Shown here: in pieces, positions 46,425 through 54,447 of the stretch
Numbering within the stretch: the stretch's first letter is position 1
Layout of the letters: every line of letters begins with the position of its first letter
Assembly: GCF_019218265.1 (NCBI RefSeq)
Contig: NZ_JAHUZE010000004.1
Coordinates: 503,181-567,180 of the forward strand
Length of the DNA: 64,000 bases
From: Maritimibacter dapengensis
Lineage (GTDB): Bacteria > Pseudomonadota > Alphaproteobacteria > Rhodobacterales > Rhodobacteraceae
Direction: 5' to 3'
The notes under the pieces: generated by a model
Databases searched by the model: none
What the model was told of the DNA's origin: nothing
What the model saw: only the letters and a program-made list of their open reading frames with translations
Translations under genes and position numbers: made by a program

Positions 46425-46642
46425 CGCGCAAGCCAGTTCCCGCGCGGTATTAAATGGAAAAATCGGTTCTAGAATTGGCAAAAAAACGCGGGATTGATGT
46501 CCCATCGCTTTGCATTCGATCTCTGCGATGATGAAGAGCTTCTGTCGTTGCGGCACATCTGTGTCTACGCCCCGGTCGCCCAATCAGACTTTGAACCTGC
46601 CGTCGGGCCCCACAAGCGGCGTCGATTCCATGGGCGGTGCTC

Positions 46643-47671
46643 TTACACGCTTTCCGGTGTGTAGAGGTCCAGTTGAACGGGCTGGTGCGGTGATAATGGG
46701 CCGTCGGTGGTGACCGATGCCACCATCTCCGACACAGTATCGCGGCACAAAGTCGGCAATGGCGTCGCCAATGCGAGGCTCACGTATCTTTCCGACAATG
46801 CTGCACGGCTATCCGGTGTGATCTCGTTGACGACCAGGGCGACACGACCGGGTGGGCGTGTTTCGCGTAGTGCAGAGATTGCACCTTCCATGCCGCCGCC
46901 CGCCACGTATATCCCACGCAGGTCAGGGGTCCGGGCCAAAAGGTCGAGCGTCGCCTCATGGGTCAGTTGCCGGGTGTCGAGGTTGATCATCGTCGGCAAT
47001 AGCTCGAAGTTCGGGGCATGTTCTCGTAAGTAAGTACGAAAGCCCGTCTCGCGCAACTGGTGGCTGTGCCAGTGATGCCCGCCAATAAAGACCACCAGTT
47101 GTCCGGGGTTTTTGATCTGGGTGGTCAGCATCCAGGCTGCGATCCTCCCGACGCGCAGATTATCGGTCCCGAGATATCCAGCTCTCGCCCCTTGGGCGAA
47201 ATCGTTGAGCAGGGAAAAGGTCGCAACCCCGTCGGCTTTCAGCGCATCGACGACCCGCGTCAACCGGGGATGGTTGGGGGCGACGGCCGCCAGCACGTCG
47301 ACTTCTCGCCCGAGAGTTTCGAGCGTGGCGGCGAAAGCTTCGGGAGTGGTTGTGTCCGGCGAGCGAATGACACAGGTGCCACGTATGTCAGTGCGGGCCT
47401 CGACCGAACGTTCCAATATCTCAGCGAAGGTGCGGTAAAAGCTTTGCGCTGGCTTTGGCAGAACGAACCCCAAACGCAGGCGGGGGAGGGCTTTCGCCTC
47501 AATACCAGCAATGCGGTGCGCGCCGGGATAGCCGATGGCCAGCGCCGCTTCGGCTACACTTTCGCGGGTGGCGGCACGCACATTGGTGCGGTTGTTCAAC
47601 ACGCGGTCGACGGTGGCGACACCGACACCGGCCGCAGCGGCGAGGTCTTTGATGGTGGGGCGGTTGGCCAT
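46643..47671 (-). CDS. LacI-family regulator (LacI-1)
   Basis: A 342-residue repressor: HTH MANRPTIKDLAAAAGVGVAT-VDRVLNNR, then a periplasmic-binding-type ligand domain. It is divergent from the oxygenase module A genes and a close paralogue of the regulator at 54448 (both have YVAGGGMEGAI and RPPG segments). Operators lie in the shared promoter region. Confidence 0.9.
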   Translation of the reverse strand: MANRPTIKDLAAAAGVGVATVDRVLNNRTNVRAATRESVAEAALAIGYPGAHRIAGIEAKALPRLRLGFVLPKPAQSFYRTFAEILERSVEARTDIRGTCVIRSPDTTTPEAFAATLETLGREVDVLAAVAPNHPRLTRVVDALKADGVATFSLLNDFAQGARAGYLGTDNLRVGRIAAWMLTTQIKNPGQLVVFIGGHHWHSHQLRETGFRTYLREHAPNFELLPTMINLDTRQLTHEATLDLLARTPDLRGIYVAGGGMEGAISALRETRPPGRVALVVNEITPDSRAALSERYVSLALATPLPTLCRDTVSEMVASVTTDGPLSPHQPVQLDLYTPESV

Positions 47672-47697
47672 GCCTGCGTCCAGTCTTCTGATGAAAA

Positions 47698-47745
47698 ACC
47701 ATCATCATTGATGGTCCATATTGATCGAAATTGATGTAAAATCAA
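47698..47745 (+). promoter_or_regulatory. operators between LacI-1 and oxygenase A
   Basis: ACCATCA-TCAT-TGATGGT (47698-47715) is a perfect 7-bp inverted repeat. TTGAT-GTAAA-ATCAA (47731-47745) is a second. The core TCATCATTGA is shared with the site at 55514 beside LacI-3. Confidence 0.7.
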
Positions 47746-47823
47746 GCCCTGGCTGTGTCAGCCTGTCGCACCGTCGCTTATGGTCGGACGAAGGAATCGT
47801 AATCCACCGGGGAGGAGCCTGTC

Positions 47824-48897
47824 ATGGAAACGCGCGATTATTCGATGTTGGGAGAGAGCGGGCGGCTGGCCGTTGAAACCGGACTTGCGACCGCCGAATG
47901 GTATCATACCCAAGTGCCCCGCAAAGAGATGAAGGCGTTGATGCAACGCGCCGACGGGCCCGCGATCCGCGACACGATCATTCTGTTCGCAGGCATGATG
48001 GTCTTTGCAGTGATCGGTGTTGCGCTTTGGCCGTCGCTCTGGTCGCTGCCCTTCTGGCTCGCCTATGGCGTGCTCTACGGAAGCGCGATGGACAGCCGCT
48101 GGCACGAATGCAGCCACGGGACCGCGTTCAAGACCCGCAAATACAACGACTGGCTGTATCAGGTCGCTTCGTTCTGCATGATCCGTAATCCGGTCACATG
48201 GCGCTGGTCCCATGCCCGCCATCACACTGACACGGTGATCGTGGGCCGCGACCCGGAAATCGCAATAATGCGTCCCCCGGTGTTCTTCAAACTCATCGCC
48301 AACTTCTTTGGCATCTTCGACACCATCGACGGGATCAAGCGGATGCTGCTGAATGCCTCCGGGCGTCTGACCGATGAAGAGGCCACTTGGATCCCCGAGC
48401 AGGAGCAGCCCAAGGCGATCCGCGTTGCACGGATATGGGTCGTGATCTATGCCACAACCCTCGCGCTGGCTCTGGCGATGGGGTCGATACTGCCGCTGAT
48501 GGTCATCGGGTTGCCTCGGCTTTTTGGCGCGTGGCATCACGTCATGACCGGGCTTTTGCAGCACGGGGGCCTGGCCGATAACGTCATCGATCACCGGCTG
48601 AATTCACGCACGGTCATAATGAACCCGGTGAGCCGCTTCATCTATTGGAACATGAACTACCACGTCGAGCACCATATGTTCCCGATGGTGCCATATCACC
48701 GTCTGCCCGAACTGCATGACGCGATCAAGCACGACCTGCCCGCGCCGAACACCTCGATCGCGGACGGGTTTCGCGAGATGTGGCCTGCGCTGCGCCGCCA
48801 GCTCAGGAACGAGAATTATTTTGTCAAACGCGACCTGCCGGAGAGTGCGAAACCTTATCGTGAGGATTTCCACGTGGCCGCAATCGCCGCCGAATAA
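47824..48897 (+). CDS. membrane di-iron oxygenase, desaturase-type (MocD-like)
   Basis: A 357-residue integral membrane protein with the three histidine boxes of the desaturase/alkane hydroxylase fold: HECSH near 96, HARHH near 129, HVEHH near 281, plus WHHVMTGLLQHGG near 238. At least four membrane helices. With its own Rieske ferredoxin directly downstream, it matches the MocD/MocE pair of rhizobial rhizopine (3-O-methyl-scyllo-inosamine) degradation, where the oxygenase removes the O-methyl group. By position it is likely an O-demethylase of a decorated cyclitol; a fatty acid substrate is less likely. GGGGAGGAG lies before the ATG. Confidence 0.82.
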   Translation: METRDYSMLGESGRLAVETGLATAEWYHTQVPRKEMKALMQRADGPAIRDTIILFAGMMVFAVIGVALWPSLWSLPFWLAYGVLYGSAMDSRWHECSHGTAFKTRKYNDWLYQVASFCMIRNPVTWRWSHARHHTDTVIVGRDPEIAIMRPPVFFKLIANFFGIFDTIDGIKRMLLNASGRLTDEEATWIPEQEQPKAIRVARIWVVIYATTLALALAMGSILPLMVIGLPRLFGAWHHVMTGLLQHGGLADNVIDHRLNSRTVIMNPVSRFIYWNMNYHVEHHMFPMVPYHRLPELHDAIKHDLPAPNTSIADGFREMWPALRRQLRNENYFVKRDLPESAKPYREDFHVAAIAAE

Positions 48898-48923
48898 CGC
48901 AATGATCAGGGAGGAGTGAGGCC

Positions 48924-49232
48924 ATGGCCTGGATCGACGCAATCGCAACGGACGACGTGGACGAAGAGGACCTGATCCGGTTCGACCACGACGGCAAGAC
49001 CTACTGCATTTATCGCAGCCCGAACGACGAGTTTTTCTGCACCGATGGGCTTTGCACCCACGAACAAGTACATCTCGAGGAGGGACTGGTGATGGACTAC
49101 GAGATCGAATGCCCCAAGCATAACGCGGCTTTCGATTATCGCACCGGCGAGGCGCTGCGGGCGCCGGCCTGCGTCAATCTCAACACCTATCCTGTAAAGG
49201 TCGAAGGCGACCGGGTGCTGATCGAGATATGA
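48924..49232 (+). CDS. Rieske [2Fe-2S] ferredoxin A (MocE-like)
   Basis: A 102-residue soluble Rieske protein. Cluster ligands are CTHEQVH and CPKHNAAFDYRTG (C-x-H, then C-x-x-H). It supplies electrons to the oxygenase encoded 26 bases upstream. It is a close paralogue of the one at 52978. No ferredoxin reductase (MocF) gene is in the window. Its stop overlaps the PanB-like start (ATGA). Confidence 0.92.
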   Translation: MAWIDAIATDDVDEEDLIRFDHDGKTYCIYRSPNDEFFCTDGLCTHEQVHLEEGLVMDYEIECPKHNAAFDYRTGEALRAPACVNLNTYPVKVEGDRVLIEI

Positions 49233-50029
49233 GCGGGCTTTATCATCAACGGCTCACTGTGGCCGATATCCGCGCCTTTAAAGGTCAGCGGCAATTGTCG
49301 ATGCTGTTCGTCGATACGGTCGAGGAAGCCGCGGCGGCCGCTGAAGCGGGGATCGACATGCTGTCGATCATCGACCCGGTCTGGACGCCCGAAATGCGCG
49401 AGGCGGCTGGCAATTGCTTTGTGCAGGTGGGGCTGCTTTATGGGCAGCTCGTCACCGCCGAGGACTACCAGCGTGCCGCGCATAGGGTGATGCAGATCGG
49501 CGGCGATTGCGTCTATTGCGCCTCGAACCTGTCGACCATCGACCTGTTGGCGAGCGATGGGATCCCGGTGGTGAGCCATGTGGGGCTGATCCCGTCCAAG
49601 GCGACCTGGACCGGGGGGTTCAAGGCCGTGGGCAAAACCGCCGAAAGCGCCATGCAGGTGATGGAGGACATCCGGCGGCTCGAGGAGGTCGGCGCCTTTG
49701 GCGTGGAGCTCGAGGTGGTTCCCGACCGTGTCGCCGCCGAAATCGCCAAGCGGACCAATCTGGTGCTTTTGGGGATGGGCGCAGGGCCGCATGCGGATGC
49801 GCAATACCTCTTTGCCGAGGATGTGCTGGGCTACACCCGAGGACACAAGCCGCGCCATGCCAAGACCTACCGGGACTTTGCAGCGGAATACGAGCGGCTT
49901 CAGTCCGAACGGATTGCGGCCTTTTCCGAGTTTCGCGCCGATGTGGACGGGGGTGCCTATCCGGCGCCAGAGCATTCGGTGACGATCAGCGACGCGGAAC
50001 TGGCGGCCTTTGTCGCAGCGCTCGACTGA
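49229..50029 (+). CDS. PanB-like TIM-barrel protein A (not ketopantoate synthase)
   Basis: 266 residues of the ketopantoate hydroxymethyltransferase family. Kept: the Asp of the metal site (IID, Asp49), SHVGL with His117, LEVVP with Glu162, and the GMGAG...GYTRGHKPRHAK end. Lost: the second metal Asp (Gly in VQVGLLYG), the Lys and Glu of VKIEGG (here VYCASN, Tyr96), and about 20 residues between the two Asp positions. It is therefore unlikely to make ketopantoate. Its link with oxygenase and Rieske genes suggests a C1 (formaldehyde/THF) or aldol role in the same pathway. Confidence 0.75.
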   Translation: MSGLYHQRLTVADIRAFKGQRQLSMLFVDTVEEAAAAAEAGIDMLSIIDPVWTPEMREAAGNCFVQVGLLYGQLVTAEDYQRAAHRVMQIGGDCVYCASNLSTIDLLASDGIPVVSHVGLIPSKATWTGGFKAVGKTAESAMQVMEDIRRLEEVGAFGVELEVVPDRVAAEIAKRTNLVLLGMGAGPHADAQYLFAEDVLGYTRGHKPRHAKTYRDFAAEYERLQSERIAAFSEFRADVDGGAYPAPEHSVTISDAELAAFVAALD

Positions 50030-50040
50030 CCCAACGAAAC

Positions 50041-50074
50041 GCGGCATTCTGATGCGATCAAATCAGGATGCCGC
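50041..50074 (+). promoter_or_regulatory. inverted repeat at start of LacI-2
   Basis: GCGGCATTCTGAT (50041-50053) pairs with ATCAGGATGCCGC (50062-50074) at 12 of 13 bases. It covers the ribosome site of LacI-2, so autorepression or a translational hairpin is possible. The inner TGATGCGATCAAATCA resembles the palindrome at 51078 (13 of 16). Confidence 0.65.
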
Positions 50075-50076
50075 CG

Positions 50077-51072
50077 ATGCCCAAACCGACCTATAGCGAT
50101 ATTGCCGCCCGCGCGAGCGTCGGCACGGCCACGGTCGAACGTGTGTTAAATGGTCGGGGCGGGGTGCGCGAGGTGCTGGTGGAACAGGTCGTGCGCGCCG
50201 CGCGGGCGTTGGACTGGCCGGGGCGGCTCCCGGAACGGCACCGGGGCATTCTCAGGGTCGACGTGCTGTTGGTGCGGCCTGAATCGAGCTTTTTCGCTCG
50301 GCTCGCCGCCGCTTTCCGCCGGATTGGTGCGACGTTGGACCCGGTGGTGCAGCTCCATGTCACCTTTCTCGACGAAAACGACCCCGAAGCGATTGCCGCC
50401 CGGATCGCCAAGCCGTCAATGCGGCGCGCCGGGCTGATCCTCGCGGTGCAGGACGCAGCCCCCGTGCGGGCGGCTTTGGCACAGGTCCGCGCCGAGGGCA
50501 CGCCGGTGGTGCAGGTGGTGACGCGGGCCGAGGCTGAGACGGATTTCGTGGGCATCGACAATTACGCCGCCGGACGCATGGCCGGACTGATGATGGCGAG
50601 GCTGGGGGCGGTGCGTGGTCCGGTGGTAGCGCTGTGTCACTCGCATGTTTACGAGGTCCACCGCGCGCGGATCAAAGGATTCTCGGAGTATCTGGCGGGG
50701 CAGGGCGGGACGGTCGATTTCGTCCATGTCGCTTATGGGCTGGACAACCGCGATGTGAGCGCGCGGCGGATGCGCGAGGTTTTGGCACACTGGCCCGACC
50801 TGGCTGGGATCTACAACGCGGGCGGGGCGAACACGGCGGTGCTCGACGTGCTGGCGCATGCCGGGCGTGAGGTGTTTTTTGTCGGCCACGAATTGACCGA
50901 TCTCACGCGCGGCGCGCTTGAGACCGGCCTGGCGAATGTGATTTTCGACCAACTCCCCGAGGCGCAGGCGCGGCGCGGGATCGACGTGATGCTGGCCGCG
51001 CTGGGTCTGCTCGACGAGGCGGTGGACAATGCGCCGATCCGGTTTTCGACGATCACGGCGGAAAACCTGTGA
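50077..51072 (+). CDS. LacI-family regulator (LacI-2)
   Basis: A 331-residue repressor with HTH TYSDIAARASVGTATVERVL and a sugar-binding type sensor domain (VGIDNYAAGRMAGLMM; GIYNAGGANTAVLD). The start at 50077 with AGGA upstream is preferred to the ATG at 50068. It is located between PanB-like A and PanB-like B, and probably acts on the 22-bp palindrome downstream. Confidence 0.88.
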   Translation: MPKPTYSDIAARASVGTATVERVLNGRGGVREVLVEQVVRAARALDWPGRLPERHRGILRVDVLLVRPESSFFARLAAAFRRIGATLDPVVQLHVTFLDENDPEAIAARIAKPSMRRAGLILAVQDAAPVRAALAQVRAEGTPVVQVVTRAEAETDFVGIDNYAAGRMAGLMMARLGAVRGPVVALCHSHVYEVHRARIKGFSEYLAGQGGTVDFVHVAYGLDNRDVSARRMREVLAHWPDLAGIYNAGGANTAVLDVLAHAGREVFFVGHELTDLTRGALETGLANVIFDQLPEAQARRGIDVMLAALGLLDEAVDNAPIRFSTITAENL

Positions 51073-51077
51073 GCCGC

Positions 51078-51099
51078 TTTTGATCTGATCAGATCAAAA
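51078..51099 (+). promoter_or_regulatory. 22-bp perfect palindrome operator
   Basis: A perfect palindrome with half-site TTTTGATCTGA. It is located 5 bases after the LacI-2 stop and 69 before the PanB-like B start. It has the form of a LacI-type operator. Confidence 0.75.
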
Positions 51100-51167
51100 C
51101 CCTTGCGGCGGGATGTCGCAGGCACTGCTATCCCATGTTCCAGGCAAACAGGGAGGAGCGGGGCGCT

Positions 51168-51965
51168 ATGACACCCCTTACCACGTATGAATTGCGGGCC
51201 GCGAAAGGCACGCGCACTTGGTTGCAACTCCATGTGGACAGCGGCGCCGAGGCAGCGGCGGCGGTCGAGGCGGGGATCATGATCCTGTCGTGCGAGCCGG
51301 ACCACACGCTCGTGCCGATCCGTGCGGCGGCCCCCGGCGCGTTCATCTCGGCAGGGATGCCACACGGCACGATTGCCAGCGAAGCCGAGGCGATCCGGGC
51401 GGGCTTTGCCATTCTCGAGCGCGGGGCCAACGCGGTCTATTGCTCCCACTCGCCGCGCCTGATCGAAGCGATGGCGCGAGAGGGTATACCGGTGACGGGG
51501 CATGTGGGGCTGGTTCCCAATCTTGCGGAATGGACCGGATTTCGCGCTGTGGGCAAGACCGCGGACGAAGCGCTGACGGTGCTGGCCGAGGTGCGCGATC
51601 TGGAGAACGCGGGCGCGGCTTGCGTCGAGGTCGAGGTGGTCCCGGTGGAACTGGCCGACCACATCACCCGAACAACCGCCATGGTGACCATGGGCATGGG
51701 CTGCGGCGATGTCTGCGATACGCAATATCTGTTTTCCTCGGACGTGCTGGGCACCCATCGGGGACATTATCCGCGCCATTCGAAACGCTACGCCGATTTC
51801 GTGGCACTGGAGGCCGAGCTTCAGGCCAAGCGGGTCGCGGCGTTTCGCGACTTTGCCGAGGATGTGGCCAAGGGCGGCTATCCGACGGCAGGACATGAGG
51901 TCCGCATGGACCCAGCGGAACTTGAGGCTTTTACCAAACGCGCCCAGACGATCGGGAGGGGCTGA
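51168..51965 (+). CDS. PanB-like TIM-barrel protein B
   Basis: A 265-residue paralogue of the protein at 49229. The first metal Asp region is SCEPDHT, so the Asp is lost or shifted; VKIEGG is VYCSHS; GHVGL and VEVVP (Glu) are kept, and MGMGCGDVCDTQ and THRGHYPRHSK close the barrel. The start at 51168 has GGGAGGAG upstream. It overlaps the next oxygenase gene (TGATG). Confidence 0.75.
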   Translation: MTPLTTYELRAAKGTRTWLQLHVDSGAEAAAAVEAGIMILSCEPDHTLVPIRAAAPGAFISAGMPHGTIASEAEAIRAGFAILERGANAVYCSHSPRLIEAMAREGIPVTGHVGLVPNLAEWTGFRAVGKTADEALTVLAEVRDLENAGAACVEVEVVPVELADHITRTTAMVTMGMGCGDVCDTQYLFSSDVLGTHRGHYPRHSKRYADFVALEAELQAKRVAAFRDFAEDVAKGGYPTAGHEVRMDPAELEAFTKRAQTIGRG

Positions 51966-52981
51966 TGGACGATCTGCAATTCGGCACGCGCAACAAGCGC
52001 GGCGATTATGCGCCCAATGAACCGGCGGGGACTGCGCCTCTGTTCGTCTGGCCGCCGCGCCCCTTGGCGCTGATCAAATGGCTGCCCAGCTATTTCCTGC
52101 CTTATAACGCGCTGTTCTTCCTCTCGGCGCTGGCTTGGTGGGCCTGGGTCGTGCCGCCCGTCGCGGTTATGCAAACGCTCGCCTGGGGCTGGGTGCTCAA
52201 ACTCTTTGCGGTCAACGTGGTGGCGGTGATCGTGTGGTATGGGGCTTTTGAGGTGCAACTCTATATCAGGCGGCGCCAGGGCAATCGGTTTAAATACAAC
52301 GGGAAATTCCCTGCGGATGCGCCTTCGGACGTGTTTTGGTTCAAGTCCCAGAACATCGACAATTTCCTGCGCGGGATGCTCTCGGGCCTGCCGATCTGGA
52401 CCGCGTTTCAGGTTGGCGTGCTGTGGGCCTATGCCAATGAGATCGGGCCGTGGGTCAGCTTTGCCGATCATCCGATCTGGCTGGTCGTGCTGGCGCTGAT
52501 CGTGCCGGTGATCCACGAAGTCCACTTTTTTCTGATCCACCGGATCATTCACACACCGCTTTTGTACAAATGGGTCCATTCGGTGCATCATAATTCGGTC
52601 AACCCGAGCCCGTGGTCTTCGCTTTCGATGCATCCGGTGGAGCATTTCGCCTATTTCGCCACGATACTTTATCACCTGGTGTTGCCGTCCAATCCGATCC
52701 TCGCGCTCTATCAGTTGCACTACGCGGGCTTTGGCGCCGTGCCGGGGCATGTCGGCTTTGACCGGATCGAGATCGGCGAGGACCGTGCGCTCGAGAGCCA
52801 CGCCTATATCCACTATCTGCATCACAAGCATTTCGAGGTGAACTACGGCGATGGCCTGATCCCGCTGGACCGCTGGTTCGGCACCTTTCACGACGGGTCG
52901 AAAGACGGGCAGGCGCGCATGAACGCCCGCTATCAAGCAAAGAAAGCCCGCCTGAACGCCAAGAAGGAAACCTCCGCATGA
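51965..52981 (+). CDS. membrane di-iron hydroxylase, sterol-desaturase-type
   Basis: A 338-residue membrane protein of the fatty acid hydroxylase superfamily. Histidine boxes are HEVHFFLIHRIIH near 182, HSVHHNS near 205, HPVEH near 222, and HYLHHKHFEVNYG near 280. This family is different from oxygenase A, yet the gene has the same partners (PanB-like before, Rieske after). The Rieske start overlaps its stop. It is probably a hydroxylase or dealkylase for a related substrate; a sterol role is unlikely in this setting. Confidence 0.82.
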   Translation: MDDLQFGTRNKRGDYAPNEPAGTAPLFVWPPRPLALIKWLPSYFLPYNALFFLSALAWWAWVVPPVAVMQTLAWGWVLKLFAVNVVAVIVWYGAFEVQLYIRRRQGNRFKYNGKFPADAPSDVFWFKSQNIDNFLRGMLSGLPIWTAFQVGVLWAYANEIGPWVSFADHPIWLVVLALIVPVIHEVHFFLIHRIIHTPLLYKWVHSVHHNSVNPSPWSSLSMHPVEHFAYFATILYHLVLPSNPILALYQLHYAGFGAVPGHVGFDRIEIGEDRALESHAYIHYLHHKHFEVNYGDGLIPLDRWFGTFHDGSKDGQARMNARYQAKKARLNAKKETSA

Positions 52982-53286
52982 GCTGGGTCGACGCCTGTGC
53001 CTTTGACGAAATCGAGGTCGAAGACCTTATCCGCTGGGACCATGAGGGGCGCACCTTCGTCATCTATCGCAGTCCTGAGGACGAGGTTTATTGCACCTCC
53101 GGGCTGTGCACTCACGAAGAGGTGCATCTGGAGGACGGGCTGGTGATGGAGCATGAGATCGAATGCCCGAAACACAATGCGGCTTTCGATTACCGCACCG
53201 GCGAGGCTTTGCGAGCCCCCGCCTGTGTGAACCTGAAAACCTATCCGGCCCGCGTGGTCGGTGGTCGGGTCGAGATCGATCTGTAG
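52978..53286 (+). CDS. Rieske [2Fe-2S] ferredoxin B (MocE-like)
   Basis: A 102-residue protein, closely similar along its length to Rieske A. Ligands are CTHEEVH and CPKHNAAFDYRTG. It is likely the electron donor of the hydroxylase just upstream, although cross-use by oxygenase A is possible. Confidence 0.92.
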   Translation: MSWVDACAFDEIEVEDLIRWDHEGRTFVIYRSPEDEVYCTSGLCTHEEVHLEDGLVMEHEIECPKHNAAFDYRTGEALRAPACVNLKTYPARVVGGRVEIDL

Positions 53287-53355
53287 AGCCTTCGACAAGG
53301 AGGTCCGGCAAATCTCACGCGTGGGCCGGCACGCACAAATTCGGGAGGATTACTG

Positions 53356-54297
53356 ATGAAAAAGGTATGGTTGGCTGCAAGCGCGTTGGCGCTTTTGACT
53401 GGCAACGCGAACGCCGAGACCATTGGCATTTCGATGGTCAGTTTCGATGACAATTTCCAGACGCTTTTGCGCACCGGCATGGAGGAGATGGCGGGCGAGA
53501 TGGGCGTGGACGTGCAGATCGAAGACGCGCAATACGATGTGGCTAAGCAGCTCGACCAGATCAACAACTTCATAGCTTCGGGGGTGGATGCCATCGTGGT
53601 GACGGTGGTGGACAGCTCGTCCGCAAACGCGCTGTCGTCGGCGGCCGAGGCGGGTGGCGTGCCGCTGGTCTATGTCAACATCGAGCCCGGGAATGCAGAT
53701 GCGTTGCCGGACAATCAGGCTTTCGTCGGTTCGAACGAGATCGAAAGCGGCACCATGGGCGCCTATGAAGCGTGCCTGCAACTGCGCGCGGCGGGTAAGT
53801 CGAATGGGGCCAACGGCTATATCCTTGCGGGCAACTTTATCCATCAGGCAGCAGTGCAGCGCACCAAGGACGTGCATGACGTGATCGGCATGGACATGTG
53901 CAACTTCATCGCGGTCGCGGGTGAAGAAGAAGGCAAGTGGTCGCGCGATACGGCGCAGAACATCATGACCAACTGGCTGTCGACCGGTGAACCGGTAGAC
54001 GTGGTTTTTGCCAACAACGACGAAATGGCGATCGGGGCCATTCAAGCGCTGAAATCGGTGGGCACCGATATGGAGGACGTGATCGTCGTCGGTGTCGATG
54101 CCACGCAGGACGCGTTGGTTGCCATGCAGGCGGGTGAACTGGACGTGACCGTGTTCCAGAATGCCAAGGCTCAAGGCAGCGGCGCATTGGAAGCTGCGCT
54201 TGACCTCGCGCGCGGCGAGGATGTGGATCAGAAGGTCTACATTCCCTTTGAACTGGTCACGCCCGACAATATCGAGGGCTACATTTCGGCGAACTGA
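53356..54297 (+). CDS. sugar/inositol-type periplasmic binding protein 1
   Basis: A 313-residue protein: signal peptide ending NANAE (about 1-21), then the type I sugar-binding fold with IEDAQYDVAKQLDQINNFIA-SGVDAIVV and NNDEMAIGAIQAL. A paralogue of the protein at 56524 and similar to MocB/IbpA-type inositol binders. It is located after oxygenase module B with AGGAGG-like sites upstream. It has no permease of its own in the window. Confidence 0.9.
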   Translation: MKKVWLAASALALLTGNANAETIGISMVSFDDNFQTLLRTGMEEMAGEMGVDVQIEDAQYDVAKQLDQINNFIASGVDAIVVTVVDSSSANALSSAAEAGGVPLVYVNIEPGNADALPDNQAFVGSNEIESGTMGAYEACLQLRAAGKSNGANGYILAGNFIHQAAVQRTKDVHDVIGMDMCNFIAVAGEEEGKWSRDTAQNIMTNWLSTGEPVDVVFANNDEMAIGAIQALKSVGTDMEDVIVVGVDATQDALVAMQAGELDVTVFQNAKAQGSGALEAALDLARGEDVDQKVYIPFELVTPDNIEGYISAN

Positions 54298-54413
54298 CCA
54301 CACGCTCCTCCGAGGCGCATCGGGTCTTTTGCGCCTCACCTTGGCGGTCCGGGTTTATCCCGGGCCGCTTATTCGTTCAGACGGTGCGCCAAGCTTGCCA
54401 GATCGAGGAATTT

Positions 54414-54437
54414 CGTCATTATGACGTAAACACGTCA
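54414..54437 (+). promoter_or_regulatory. operator ahead of LacI-3
   Basis: Overlapping palindromes CGTCAT-T-ATGACG (54414-54426) and TGACGT-AAAC-ACGTCA (54422-54437), ending 10 bases before the LacI-3 start codon. Autoregulation is likely. Confidence 0.7.
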
Positions 54438-54447
54438 AGAGGGTTCC

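Noticed and set aside
46497..46661. 54-codon plus-strand frame starting MSHRFAFDLCDDEE
   Set aside because: No ribosome site and no known family; it lies in decayed DNA and overlaps the end of LacI-1.
49229..50029. Calling this gene panB, a pantothenate biosynthesis gene
   Set aside because: Key catalytic and metal residues are missing, a second divergent copy is nearby, and no panC or panE is present.
51965..52981. Calling this gene a sterol desaturase
   Set aside because: The superfamily is broad; the partners are a Rieske ferredoxin and cyclitol genes, and nothing indicates sterol metabolism.
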